Source: CAZFER01 sp964517495
Lineage (GTDB): Bacteria > Hinthialibacterota > Hinthialibacteria > Hinthialibacterales > Hinthialibacteraceae
Direction: 5' to 3'
Assembly: GCA_964517495.1 (NCBI GenBank)
Contig: CAZFER010000001.1
Location: 130,885-194,884 of the forward strand
DNA length: 64,000 nucleotides
Part shown: positions 55,039-63,848 of the stretch, piece by piece
Layout: each line of letters opens with the position of its first letter
How positions within the stretch are numbered: the stretch's first letter is position 1
Position numbers and translations under genes: made by a program
Notes under the pieces: generated by a model
What the model saw: only the letters and a program-made list of their open reading frames with translations
Databases searched by the model: none
What the model was told of the DNA's origin: nothing

Positions 55039-55286
55039 TTGGTTGAAGAGATTCATTGCCAGAAATGCGGTGGAACAATGAACAAAACAGAAAAAAGCGA
55101 GAAAAATCTTTTACATCAACTTTTTGGTATTCTGCTTTTATCATCGGTTTACTATTATGTTTTTCATTTCCGATCGGTACATTGTTCGGACTGGTGTCGA
55201 TGTACGGTGCCCTTTATTTAGGCTATTCAAAGAAGAAAATATGGAAATGCTCTAACTGTGGTTACTTTTTTGAATACTCCGATTGA
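55039..55286 (+). pseudogene. Small double-zinc-ribbon membrane protein with a frameshift
   Basis: From a TTG at 55039 (ribosome site AAAGGAA) the frame encodes LVEEIHCQKCGGTM (a CxxC ribbon) and LLHQLFGILL, then runs into nonsense. One frame over, the rest of the protein continues: FIIGLLLCFSFPIGTLFG, a membrane hairpin, and KIWKCSNCGYFFE (second CxxC) to TGA at 55286. The two halves fit a small bacterial family with N- and C-terminal zinc ribbons around two membrane segments. Fusing them needs one extra base, and the T-run at 55136-55139 (CTG CTT TTA) is where a single T is lacking. Either a real inactivation, a sequencing slip or a -1 frameshift. Confidence 0.72.
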
Positions 55287-55328
55287 TAAAGCCTTTCGCA
55301 TCCCAATACCATCAAATTCACTCTATTA

Positions 55329-57212
55329 TTATTGATCCACATATATATTTTTATCAAATTCCGGTTTTTCTTTAAGTTCTGCTTTAAGTTCCTCAATCTT
55401 TTGCTGTATGGGGGTGACATCACGGCCAAGAGTTTCATATGCCGTTGCCAAATACTGCCAGGCATCAAGCGATTTGGGGTGATTTTGCACGGTCCGCTCT
55501 GCCCATTCAGCAGCGGCTAGATTTTCGCCACGCAAACTCAAAACGTATACTTTGTTAAGCATGGATAAGAGATGGGTATCATCAAGCGCCAGGGCTTGAT
55601 CGATAACCTGCTCTGCTTCGGTATAACGTTCGGTAAATAAATAAGCGATTTGCAAGGTGTTGAGGATTTGCAGGTCCTCAGGATTTTCCTGTGCCTGGCG
55701 TTCCGCCGTGGCGACCGCCAGTGGAATATCAATACCGTTGGTGAGCATAAACCGCACAACAAAATCGATATTATCAGGCCGTCTCAAATGGGACAACATC
55801 ATTCGAGGCGATATTTCCTCTCGATTTTTAAAAATCGTTATTGCCTCTTTCATCCTGTCGTCCATAATTAACGCTTGTATCCAATGCAAAAGGGGGCGAA
55901 CTTTTTGCGGACTGGCTTCCGCTTCTTTTTTCCAAAATAGAATTGGATTGGAAAATTCATAATTGCGGTTCAGAGTAAGCAAGGGGAAGCAAATAAAGAT
56001 ATAAACGATCAAAAAATGACAGAATTTATTCACAAAACGGGGGCGATGTGACAATCCATATATAACCAACAATTCAAAAATGAGGGCAAATCCCACAGAA
56101 GACAAATATACCCGCCGTTCCGCCACAATGTCATACAATGGTATGATCGAAGAGGTTGGGGACAAAGTGAGTAGAAACCATAAAATACCAAATGTTATCA
56201 AGGGTTGCTTTCGAAAATATACAAGCGCTAAAACAATGATGGCAGCCAAAATCAAAGCGGAAACGATAAACGACACGGAGGTAATACTTTCAACCACGGG
56301 GAAATAGGGATCATAACGAAGATCAATGGGAACAAGCATACGGGGAAGATAATAGGTGGCGATTACGGTAATTTGAGTGAGTAAATTTTCATCCCACGAA
56401 CGAACCTGTGTATCTTCGATTCCGATTACATCTCCAAATTGTTGAACACGTAATAACGCATAAATTCCGAACAGAAGAACAAGGGGAATCAATAACCATC
56501 CCAACCGGATCGTTAATTTGCGGAATTCTACACTTCGCCATTGTAACAAAATAACGATCAATACCATCACCGGCATGGTAATAATGATTTCCTTGGCCCC
56601 TAATCCAAAGGCTACTGTTAATGCGGAAATAAGAATCACACCTGAGTAGCGAAAAGCATTCTTGCCTGAAAAAGATAAATTCCCTTCGTTTTTTTCCAAT
56701 AATTTAAGGCAGAGCCATCCTCCAACCAGATAGATGAAGGTTGCCATGATGTTGGCACGGGAAATCAAATGGGTTACTGGCTGTGTGTTGATAGGGTGGA
56801 GACCGAAATAAGCCGCAGACAAAAAACCAGCCGAAAAATATGATATTGATTTATGTTTGCCTGGATTAAACATTTTAAATAATTGAGCGGCAAACACCCA
56901 AACCATCAACGTGGTTAAAATATGCATCAGGATACTGGTAATATGCATCCCCATGGGACTGCCATTAAACATCGCCCAATCCAGCGCAAACGAAATTTGC
57001 ACCCATCCCCGCAGATAATAAAAATTACTGGCCAACCAGGGGATATCTTCCAAAGTTTGAACACGAGGATTATCAAAGATGAATTTTTGATCATCCAGAT
57101 AAAAGGATCCCCATAGCCCTGGAATATACACCACAGCCAATACCAAACACAATAAGCCACCCCAAAAGGTTTTTTTGTATAATAAACGATGCTTTAAAGT
57201 TTGTGGTTCCAT
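55329..57212 (-). CDS. Polytopic GT-C-like protein with C-terminal TPR repeats (TMTC-like)
   Basis: 627-residue membrane protein from the ATG at 57212. About 10-12 hydrophobic segments in residues 15-400 are followed by TPR repeats (about 440-610, for example LQIAYLFTERYTEAEQVIDQ). The N-terminal FYLDDQKFIFDNPRV (D40-D41) and later HPINTQPVTHLISRAN resemble the first loops of GT-C glycosyltransferases of the TMTC kind, which use polyprenyl-phosphate sugars. The acceptor and sugar are unknown. It lies 34 bases after the GT4 gene, so both probably belong to one glycan transcript. Confidence 0.85.
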   Translation of the reverse strand: MEPQTLKHRLLYKKTFWGGLLCLVLAVVYIPGLWGSFYLDDQKFIFDNPRVQTLEDIPWLASNFYYLRGWVQISFALDWAMFNGSPMGMHITSILMHILTTLMVWVFAAQLFKMFNPGKHKSISYFSAGFLSAAYFGLHPINTQPVTHLISRANIMATFIYLVGGWLCLKLLEKNEGNLSFSGKNAFRYSGVILISALTVAFGLGAKEIIITMPVMVLIVILLQWRSVEFRKLTIRLGWLLIPLVLLFGIYALLRVQQFGDVIGIEDTQVRSWDENLLTQITVIATYYLPRMLVPIDLRYDPYFPVVESITSVSFIVSALILAAIIVLALVYFRKQPLITFGILWFLLTLSPTSSIIPLYDIVAERRVYLSSVGFALIFELLVIYGLSHRPRFVNKFCHFLIVYIFICFPLLTLNRNYEFSNPILFWKKEAEASPQKVRPLLHWIQALIMDDRMKEAITIFKNREEISPRMMLSHLRRPDNIDFVVRFMLTNGIDIPLAVATAERQAQENPEDLQILNTLQIAYLFTERYTEAEQVIDQALALDDTHLLSMLNKVYVLSLRGENLAAAEWAERTVQNHPKSLDAWQYLATAYETLGRDVTPIQQKIEELKAELKEKPEFDKNIYVDQ

Positions 57213-57246
57213 CAAGATTCTTTCATATTACTAATGTCTTCATCTA

Positions 57247-58464
57247 TCATACCAACGGTGATTCGGTTTTTAAGGCTTTTTGATAGACCTGGATGATCTT
57301 CTCCGCCATATCATAGGTTCGGAATGAATCCTGGCGTTCAAAACCAGCAACTCGCATTTCTTCATAGTATTGCCGATCATCCAGCAGCGATTTAATGACA
57401 AGAGAAAACGCTTCAGTTCCTTTGTCCAAATCCGCGGTGATGGCTGCATTCCCACTTATTTCAGGCAAAGCACCTGCGTTGGAACAGACAACTGGAACGC
57501 CACAGCTCATCGATTCCAGCATGGGATAACCAAATCCTTCATCTAAAGAGGGGAAAACAAACACCTCAGCGGATGCATATAAAGCGTTTAGTATATCATG
57601 GGAAACGAAACCGGCCAATAATACGTCCGCTTCATTATCGACTTTCCCACCTTGCCAGGTAGCTATTTTTAAGCCCATCGCCTCTGCCGCTTTTAACTCT
57701 TCCCTACTGCGATATCCCAAACTACCCGCCATTACGAGTTTCAAGTCTTTCTTCCCCATCTTTCTAAGATCAATAAGCGATTCAAACAGAATCTTTACAT
57801 TCTTGCGTGGATTAATTTCACCACTCCAAAAAAGATAAGGAGAATCCTGGCCAAAGAGTTTTTGGCGAAAAACGGTTTGCTCATGAGGTTCAAGTGGAGT
57901 AAAACTGTCATCGAGTTGATGATAAACCACATCAATGTGTCCTTGGAAATCGGGACGTAAAGATAGCAGGCGTTCTTTAACCGCATGGCTTGGAACCACG
58001 ACACGATCAGTATGGTCCAAACCATAGTTGATTTGATGGGTAAACTGGCGAGCCCGCTTTGAGTACCATTCCGGATGATCAAACAAACTTGTGTCATGGA
58101 CTGTCATCACCTTGGCAGCTTTATGGGCGGCAGGCAGCACATGAGCTGGACCGTGAATCAAAGCGGCATCTTCAATGAAGCGTTCCACCGGTGGCCAGTT
58201 AAAATAGCGCCAACATCGGAAAAGCAGCCCAAGCGGCAAGGGGACTCGCTGAAAGTGAGTTGGAATTCCAAGTTGGTTGAGAATTAAAGGACATTCGCTC
58301 CAATTTTTCCCTAGGGGAAAAACAGAAAACAAAAGGTGAATTTTTGTGGATATCAGTTTTTGAATGAGTTGGATTAGCAAGCGTTCAGTTGAACGCCCCA
58401 CTCCTGTTCGGGGGGGGAAAAGGCTGTTGGCTTCCATGACGAGTTTTATTTCAGTATCCACCAT
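57247..58464 (-). CDS. Glycosyltransferase family 4 (GT-B fold)
   Basis: 405-residue cytoplasmic or membrane-bound glycosyltransferase. N-terminal acceptor domain with PRTGVGRSTERLL; C-terminal donor domain with WSGEINPRKNV and the family E-x7-E motif (DEGFGYPMLESMSCGVPVV, about 325-343). The sugar donor is an NDP- or GDP-linked hexose by family. I take the ATG at 58464; a GTG two codons upstream is possible, and neither has a good ribosome site. First gene of the unit with the GT-C/TPR protein. Confidence 0.9.
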   Translation of the reverse strand: MVDTEIKLVMEANSLFPPRTGVGRSTERLLIQLIQKLISTKIHLLFSVFPLGKNWSECPLILNQLGIPTHFQRVPLPLGLLFRCWRYFNWPPVERFIEDAALIHGPAHVLPAAHKAAKVMTVHDTSLFDHPEWYSKRARQFTHQINYGLDHTDRVVVPSHAVKERLLSLRPDFQGHIDVVYHQLDDSFTPLEPHEQTVFRQKLFGQDSPYLFWSGEINPRKNVKILFESLIDLRKMGKKDLKLVMAGSLGYRSREELKAAEAMGLKIATWQGGKVDNEADVLLAGFVSHDILNALYASAEVFVFPSLDEGFGYPMLESMSCGVPVVCSNAGALPEISGNAAITADLDKGTEAFSLVIKSLLDDRQYYEEMRVAGFERQDSFRTYDMAEKIIQVYQKALKTESPLV

Positions 58465-58612
58465 TTTCACGAATTGATCCGATTCAACGCTATATCACTT
58501 TCAGAAATATTCATAACTCTATATCTTTTCTTCATAGAGGATTACAGTCATTATGCGGAGAAGTTAAACAAAAGCATAACGATGAATTATATTTTAATTT
58601 CCTTCAGGATAA

Positions 58613-59923
58613 ATGAGTTTATCGACCCTTTCCTTTAATCGCCTGATCCGGCTGGCCAGCAACAGCGCTTTTATCGCTGGGCAGCGGCTGGCCAATGGCT
58701 TGTTTCAGTTCGTTTTCTTTCTTTTTCTCATCAATATCCTTTCCACTGACGCACTTGGGATTTTCGAACTGGGCCGCGCCTGCCTGGAAATAGGAACCGG
58801 AATTGTCGTTCCAGGCCTGACATTAATTGTGATGCGTGAAAACTCCCGCCGCCGAACATGGTGGAATAATAATGGTGCTGCTGTCATCCGTCTACTGCAA
58901 TGGGTGGCGTTGATCGTAGCCCCCATAATCCTTATTATCGCCAATCTTCAATCATTCAACTGGCAACCCTTTTTTGTTATTTTATTATTTTGTATCACTA
59001 TCTATTTTCAAAGTTTATGCACACTATTTGAATCGCTATTTATCTCACTCAATAAAATAGAATGGTCCATGTCCGTCAATGTTGCCTGTAATCTGGTGGC
59101 AGTCACTCTGGGCATCCTGCTTGTGCAATTCACTCCCTTCCCTCTATTTGGTGCCGCTATTGCGATAATGGCTCGTTGGATCATGAATTACTTAATTTTT
59201 GATGCCCGTACTAAAAAGAGTTTCCCTGGATTTCGTTTTGCCGAATCCAGTCGTGCCTCCTCCGTTTTTGAGTTAATGCGCGATTATTGGCTGTTAACCC
59301 TGGGATCCGTTTTTTTTATAATCTATGCCCGCATCGACACCATTATGCTTGAATGGATGGGTTCCACCACCTCGATTGCCCTCTACAGCGCCGCCTATCG
59401 TTTTATCGGGCTGTTAAGCATGATTTTTTTATCCGTCTACCAGGCTGTAACACCAACAATAAGCAGGCGGTTAAAGCAATCTCAAAAACATGCCTACCAT
59501 CTGGTTTTTATTATTGGTTCTCTTCTGGGTTTATTGGGTTTAGGATTGGCCTTTCTGCTTCAATTTCGTGGCGAAGAAATTACAACTTTCCTTTATCCGG
59601 ATATGTATGAAAAAAGTATATACGGTTTAAAAATTCTATCCTGGACCCTTCCCATCATTTTTATGGGCAATGCTTTCGGTTATTACCTCGTAAATGAAAA
59701 AAAGAATGGTGTTAAAGCCTATGCGGTCATTAATCTGCTTGGTTTGATAATCAATTTGACAGGGAATGCTATTTTAATACCCTATTATGATTTTGTCGGC
59801 GCTGCCTGGATGACCGTCGTTACTGATGGTATCACCACACTCTTAATGATTATTATCGCCGCTATTATCGCCTATCGTGGGCATATTCCCAAAGAGGAAA
59901 CTCAAAACCACTTTAATGACTGA
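58613..59923 (+). CDS. Polysaccharide flippase (Wzx-like)
   Basis: 436-residue, 12-helix protein of the oligosaccharide flippase (MATE/MVF) superfamily, which moves lipid-linked repeat units across the inner membrane. FQFVFFLFLINILSTDALGIFE near the N-terminus matches the first helix and 'Y' loop, and RIDTIMLEWMGSTTSIALYSAAYR (about 243-266, 'D..ml....g...vg.Yaaa') is the most conserved segment. The ribosome site is CAGGATAA. The phosphoglycosyl-transferase fusion follows on the same strand after 101 bases, as expected for a Wzx/Wzy-type assembly route, although no wzy is in the window. Confidence 0.88.
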   Translation: MSLSTLSFNRLIRLASNSAFIAGQRLANGLFQFVFFLFLINILSTDALGIFELGRACLEIGTGIVVPGLTLIVMRENSRRRTWWNNNGAAVIRLLQWVALIVAPIILIIANLQSFNWQPFFVILLFCITIYFQSLCTLFESLFISLNKIEWSMSVNVACNLVAVTLGILLVQFTPFPLFGAAIAIMARWIMNYLIFDARTKKSFPGFRFAESSRASSVFELMRDYWLLTLGSVFFIIYARIDTIMLEWMGSTTSIALYSAAYRFIGLLSMIFLSVYQAVTPTISRRLKQSQKHAYHLVFIIGSLLGLLGLGLAFLLQFRGEEITTFLYPDMYEKSIYGLKILSWTLPIIFMGNAFGYYLVNEKKNGVKAYAVINLLGLIINLTGNAILIPYYDFVGAAWMTVVTDGITTLLMIIIAAIIAYRGHIPKEETQNHFND

Positions 59924-60024
59924 AAACTATTGATTTATTATGATTTTTAAGCAAATATATAATAAAACATGTATGTTCATATAGTCTCTTGTAGCCGAAA
60001 GTATTTAATGGCAGGTAATAGATT

Positions 60025-61818
60025 ATGCCCAACTGGCTGGAACGATTTGTCGCCGTTGTAGCGTTAATTCTTCTTTCACCTCTTTTTCTGTTAATTATGC
60101 TCGCGATCGTCATTGATTCGCCGGGATGGCCCTTTTTCAGCCAGAGGCGGGTGGGAAAAGATGGCATCTATTTTTGGATGTTGAAATTTCGAAAGATGTA
60201 CAATTTCGTTCCCAAAGACGGAAAAGGCATTACAACCAGACATGATGTCCGTTTAACTCGCATGGGACGCTACTTGGAACGCTTTAAATTGGATGAACTC
60301 CCTCAGATCATCAATGTGCTTTTAGGTCACATGGCGCTCATTGGTCCCCGCCCCGAGATTCCCCGTTTTACGGTCTATTATCCAGAGAAATGGAAAAAAG
60401 TGCTTTCTGTAAGGCCAGGCCTTGTCGGTTACAGCCAGATCACCACTCCTCATGAGATGGAACTCTACCCCAAGGATTGCCTGGATCACGAAAAATTTTA
60501 TGTTGAAAGCATTTTGCCAGACAAGTTGGATAATGAAATCAAATATGTGGACAAAAAGAGTTGTTTGTTTGATATATCGATTATCTTCGGGGTTTTCTGG
60601 GCGTTACTCACTAAAACAATTAATAGAAGCTGGATTCTTGTTCACCTCAGTCACGCATTCATTTTAATCGTGGACACGATTCTATCATGTGCCAGTCTTT
60701 TTATGGCCTACATTCTGGTGTTTCAGATGGGAGTGCCTGAGAAGACGTATAATAGCTTATATGATATTATTCTCTTTGCTTTAATTATTCGCCCGGCTGT
60801 CTTTTTTCTGTTTGGATTGCAAAAATACCCCATTTCTTCCACCATCACAGTCAATTATCTATTGACTATCGTCAAAGCCTCGATCTATTCCACCATGGCC
60901 TTGATCATGGTTCTCATGTTTTATCATTCCCGCGATTTGGTACTGAGTGCCCATATCGTGGATGCCTTCTTGCTGCCCTTCTTGTTAACCAGCGCACGAG
61001 TGGCGTATATATACATTCATGATTCGTTATTAGCTGCTGGATCTCACCAATCGATTGGTAAAGCCTTCACTCATATTTTTATATTATGTATTCATGGTGC
61101 GATAGGTTTCTTTTCGTTCTGGCTGGCTCATATAATCCACCATCAAGAGCTCAATATTTACAATCTATTGCCTCGTATCGGTTTAATCTCGTTGATTGTT
61201 GTTGGCATTCGAACTTTTTTAGCATTCTTTTTGTGGCCTCCAAAAGCAAAAACCTGGCGCTCTTTCATAGGATGTGATGTCGTCCAAACGATTCATATTT
61301 CGTTAATCGGTACGGGATTAATCCTGTTAGCTTACCTGGCGACTCAAAGCACCGATTATTCACGCTTTTCATTAATTTTGGATACGATCATCTATTCAGT
61401 CTTATCCAGTATTTTGATCTTGTTTTGGTGCCATTCCCAAATTACCAAAACATCGGAATCCAGAACCAAACGGGTCTTCATTCTTGGCGTTGGAATCGAA
61501 TCGGAATTATTGCTTAGCACGTTGCATCGCATTGGCAGTGATACATGGGAGATATTGGGGATTGTTACTGATATTGAGTGGAAACGATTTTCATCCATCG
61601 CTGGATATAAGATCATTGGCACCATTCAGGATCTTGAATCCCTATTTGAAGTGTATAAACCAGATATTCTGCTAACCTGGGAATGGGCGGCTGGATCTCA
61701 AAAATATGAAGACTATATAAAATCCGTATGCAAAAAACACAATGTGCTACTTTCCATATCACCCAGTTTAAGGACGTTAATTCCATATAGCGAACAGCCA
61801 GTACCAAAGGCGGAGTAA
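60025..61818 (+). CDS. Phosphoglycosyl transferase fused to duplicated membrane units and a Rossmann domain
   Basis: 597-residue protein in three parts. (1) About 1-200: a small monotopic phosphoglycosyl transferase like PglC/WecP-type enzymes, with the re-entrant N-terminal helix, FSQRRVGKDG, catalytic pair D90-E91 in FKLDELPQ, ALIGPRPE and RPGLVGYSQ; it loads sugar phosphate onto a polyprenol. (2) About 203-480: two successive four-helix units of the kind that precede CapD/WbaP catalytic domains, the first ending LLPFLLTSARVAYIYIHD, the second ending near 478. (3) About 485-597: a Rossmann-like domain (VFILGVGIESELLL) without the dehydratase catalytic half. In WbaP-like enzymes the order is the reverse, membrane unit first, transferase last. 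The ribosome site is CAGGTAA. Confidence 0.85.
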   Translation: MPNWLERFVAVVALILLSPLFLLIMLAIVIDSPGWPFFSQRRVGKDGIYFWMLKFRKMYNFVPKDGKGITTRHDVRLTRMGRYLERFKLDELPQIINVLLGHMALIGPRPEIPRFTVYYPEKWKKVLSVRPGLVGYSQITTPHEMELYPKDCLDHEKFYVESILPDKLDNEIKYVDKKSCLFDISIIFGVFWALLTKTINRSWILVHLSHAFILIVDTILSCASLFMAYILVFQMGVPEKTYNSLYDIILFALIIRPAVFFLFGLQKYPISSTITVNYLLTIVKASIYSTMALIMVLMFYHSRDLVLSAHIVDAFLLPFLLTSARVAYIYIHDSLLAAGSHQSIGKAFTHIFILCIHGAIGFFSFWLAHIIHHQELNIYNLLPRIGLISLIVVGIRTFLAFFLWPPKAKTWRSFIGCDVVQTIHISLIGTGLILLAYLATQSTDYSRFSLILDTIIYSVLSSILILFWCHSQITKTSESRTKRVFILGVGIESELLLSTLHRIGSDTWEILGIVTDIEWKRFSSIAGYKIIGTIQDLESLFEVYKPDILLTWEWAAGSQKYEDYIKSVCKKHNVLLSISPSLRTLIPYSEQPVPKAE

Positions 61819-61831
61819 ATTTATTGATGTG

Positions 61832-62842
61832 TTATAGGCGGCGTCCGCTTATGCGCCTAAGATTAAAGAAATAAGGGGGATAGAATCGGAACAGACGGGA
61901 AAAGCATACAAGCCAGGAAAAACCCGGTTTTTCTTTCAATAACAGATTGATTAACCGCGAACATTCGTTTTCCAACAAATTCTTTTTGTTCTTATCCTGT
62001 GGGTGTTGCTGAAGAAACTGTTTGAGTAATTTCAAATACTTATCCACATATTCAAATATCATCCGGCGATCACTCAACCAGGAATCATCTTTCAATACCA
62101 ATAAACGCTGCAGGGCAAAAACCTCATCATACGAAATGTCATTCTCGGGTATAAAGCGTTGAATGGCATTATAGGCAATTGTATGGCAGTTAATCAGTTG
62201 TTCCTTCCTCATATGGGTTGTCATATCTCCTGATGTTCGATACCACAAAAAAGGCTCTTCAAAATTCGTTCCTTGGGTATATAGAAGCAGGCGTGACCAT
62301 AATTCATAATCCTGCGCGCAGCGATAGGATTCATCATAGCGCAGGCCATTTTCATCCAACACCGTTTTCCGAACCATGACAGACGGATGCGCAAAGGGAT
62401 TGGCCAACATACAACGCCAGCGAATTTCCAAATCATTGGTGGGTAATTGATAAGTCCCAACCGGCTCATTCTCTTCATCGATCAATACACATGAACTTCC
62501 CACCACTCCAATTTCAGGATGGTGATCAAGAAATCGAACTTGCTCATCAAACCGTTTTGGTAACGAAACATCGTCCGCATCCATCCGGGCGATATAGTTA
62601 CCTTGGGCCAGTTCCAATCCTTTGTTAAGTGATTTGGTTAAACCGATATTTTCTTGGTTACGAATATATTTAATGTTATCAACATCATACTGTTGAATTA
62701 TGTCTGGGGAGGAATCGGTTGAAGCGTCATCAATCAGTATGATTTCAAAATCCTGGTAGGTCTGTTCCAGCAAACTATCGATCGACTGAGCAAGGTAGCG
62801 TTCTCCGTTATGAACGGACATCAAAACGCTGACATTGGGCAT
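61832..62842 (-). CDS. Glycosyltransferase family 2 (GT-A fold)
   Basis: 336-residue inverting glycosyltransferase. VSVLMSVHNGERYL opens the nucleotide-binding domain, EIILIDDASTDSS follows, and RMDADD (about 88-93) is the metal-binding DxD motif. The GSSCVLIDEENEPVG and WCYRCAQDYELW-like CAQDYELWSRL stretches are typical of the family, with the catalytic base expected in the latter. No membrane helices are seen. Third gene of a minus-strand unit with the hydrolase (20-base gap) and the carbamoyltransferase. Confidence 0.92.
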   Translation of the reverse strand: MPNVSVLMSVHNGERYLAQSIDSLLEQTYQDFEIILIDDASTDSSPDIIQQYDVDNIKYIRNQENIGLTKSLNKGLELAQGNYIARMDADDVSLPKRFDEQVRFLDHHPEIGVVGSSCVLIDEENEPVGTYQLPTNDLEIRWRCMLANPFAHPSVMVRKTVLDENGLRYDESYRCAQDYELWSRLLLYTQGTNFEEPFLWYRTSGDMTTHMRKEQLINCHTIAYNAIQRFIPENDISYDEVFALQRLLVLKDDSWLSDRRMIFEYVDKYLKLLKQFLQQHPQDKNKKNLLENECSRLINLLLKEKPGFSWLVCFSRLFRFYPPYFFNLRRISGRRL

Positions 62843-62862
62843 GATTTAAAACCTCAAGAGAA

Positions 62863-63846
62863 CTACGTGGTTTTAGACGTTTGAGCCTGAGATGCTTCGA
62901 ATCGTTTAGGTGGTGCTTTTTCGACGATCATATTGAAAAAGGCTTCCGCTTCAGGCTGACTCCCGTCGCTGCTATGGCCAATGGCAGGATAGACTCGAAT
63001 CCCATACCACGCGCGCTTTTCATTATATACTTGCAATAACCTGAAGGCATGATCTGCAAAATTATTTACCGGATCATATTGATGTTGAATCAAAAATAAA
63101 GGGGGCAGAAATTCTTGTTGTGCTGCCAATCCAATCAGGTCGGGTACCGATTCAAGCGTATCACCTTTGAGATATACATAGGGATTATTGGTATTGTTTT
63201 CACCGTAATCTTTCACTTTCAATCTTAAATCCACCTGAGGAACGGTGACATACATCCCATCACATTGACGTTTGATCCCATGATAAAGCGCGGCAAAGCC
63301 TCCCATCGAGCCTCCCATACAAAACCAGGGATGGTTTGGTTTTTCCGCACGGTGCTTTTCAATTAAAACCCAGACTATATCCTCGATGAAATTATTTCCC
63401 TTCTCACCCCAAAACCAACTCCCCATCCGATTCCAACCGAAAGTATCCCAGGGCGCTAAAATGTCGAAGTGATCCCAGGCGATCATCGGCCCCATATGGA
63501 GATAAGCGTTATGGCCATGAAACAAAACCACCAAACCTTTTGATTTCTGTTCAGCGGGTAAATAAGCATAACGCATAATCCGGTCATGGTATTCAAACAC
63601 ATGCGGGTAGGTTTTTTCCACATTGGAGGCATCAAATACCATTGAAGTGGCGCGCATTTGTTGTTTTTCTTCGTTACGCACAGTTTCCGTATCGCAGGCA
63701 AACATCAAATTCTTATTAGCAAATGCCAAGGGGAAATTGGGTGCATCTTGACGAATCAATCGGTCCTTAATTGCCCGCACTGTACCCATTACACCATCAG
63801 ATCGCAATTTTCGATATATACGTGAAAGATACTGTTTTTGTTTCAT
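62863..63846 (-). CDS. Alpha/beta-hydrolase-fold protein
   Basis: 327 residues from the ATG at 63846, which is 2 bases after the carbamoyltransferase stop; an ATG 36 bases earlier would lie inside that gene in another frame. VVLFHGHNAYLHMG corresponds to the oxyanion-hole HG loop, GGSMGGFAAL (about 185-195) is the nucleophile elbow with Ser, QHQYDPVNN holds the Asp candidate and GHSSDGS the His, so a Ser-His-Asp triad is plausible. No signal peptide. In this setting it could act on a glycan-linked ester or thioester, which is a guess. Lies between a carbamoyltransferase and a GT2 gene. Confidence 0.8.
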   Translation of the reverse strand: MKQKQYLSRIYRKLRSDGVMGTVRAIKDRLIRQDAPNFPLAFANKNLMFACDTETVRNEEKQQMRATSMVFDASNVEKTYPHVFEYHDRIMRYAYLPAEQKSKGLVVLFHGHNAYLHMGPMIAWDHFDILAPWDTFGWNRMGSWFWGEKGNNFIEDIVWVLIEKHRAEKPNHPWFCMGGSMGGFAALYHGIKRQCDGMYVTVPQVDLRLKVKDYGENNTNNPYVYLKGDTLESVPDLIGLAAQQEFLPPLFLIQHQYDPVNNFADHAFRLLQVYNEKRAWYGIRVYPAIGHSSDGSQPEAEAFFNMIVEKAPPKRFEASQAQTSKTT

Positions 63847-63848
63847 GT

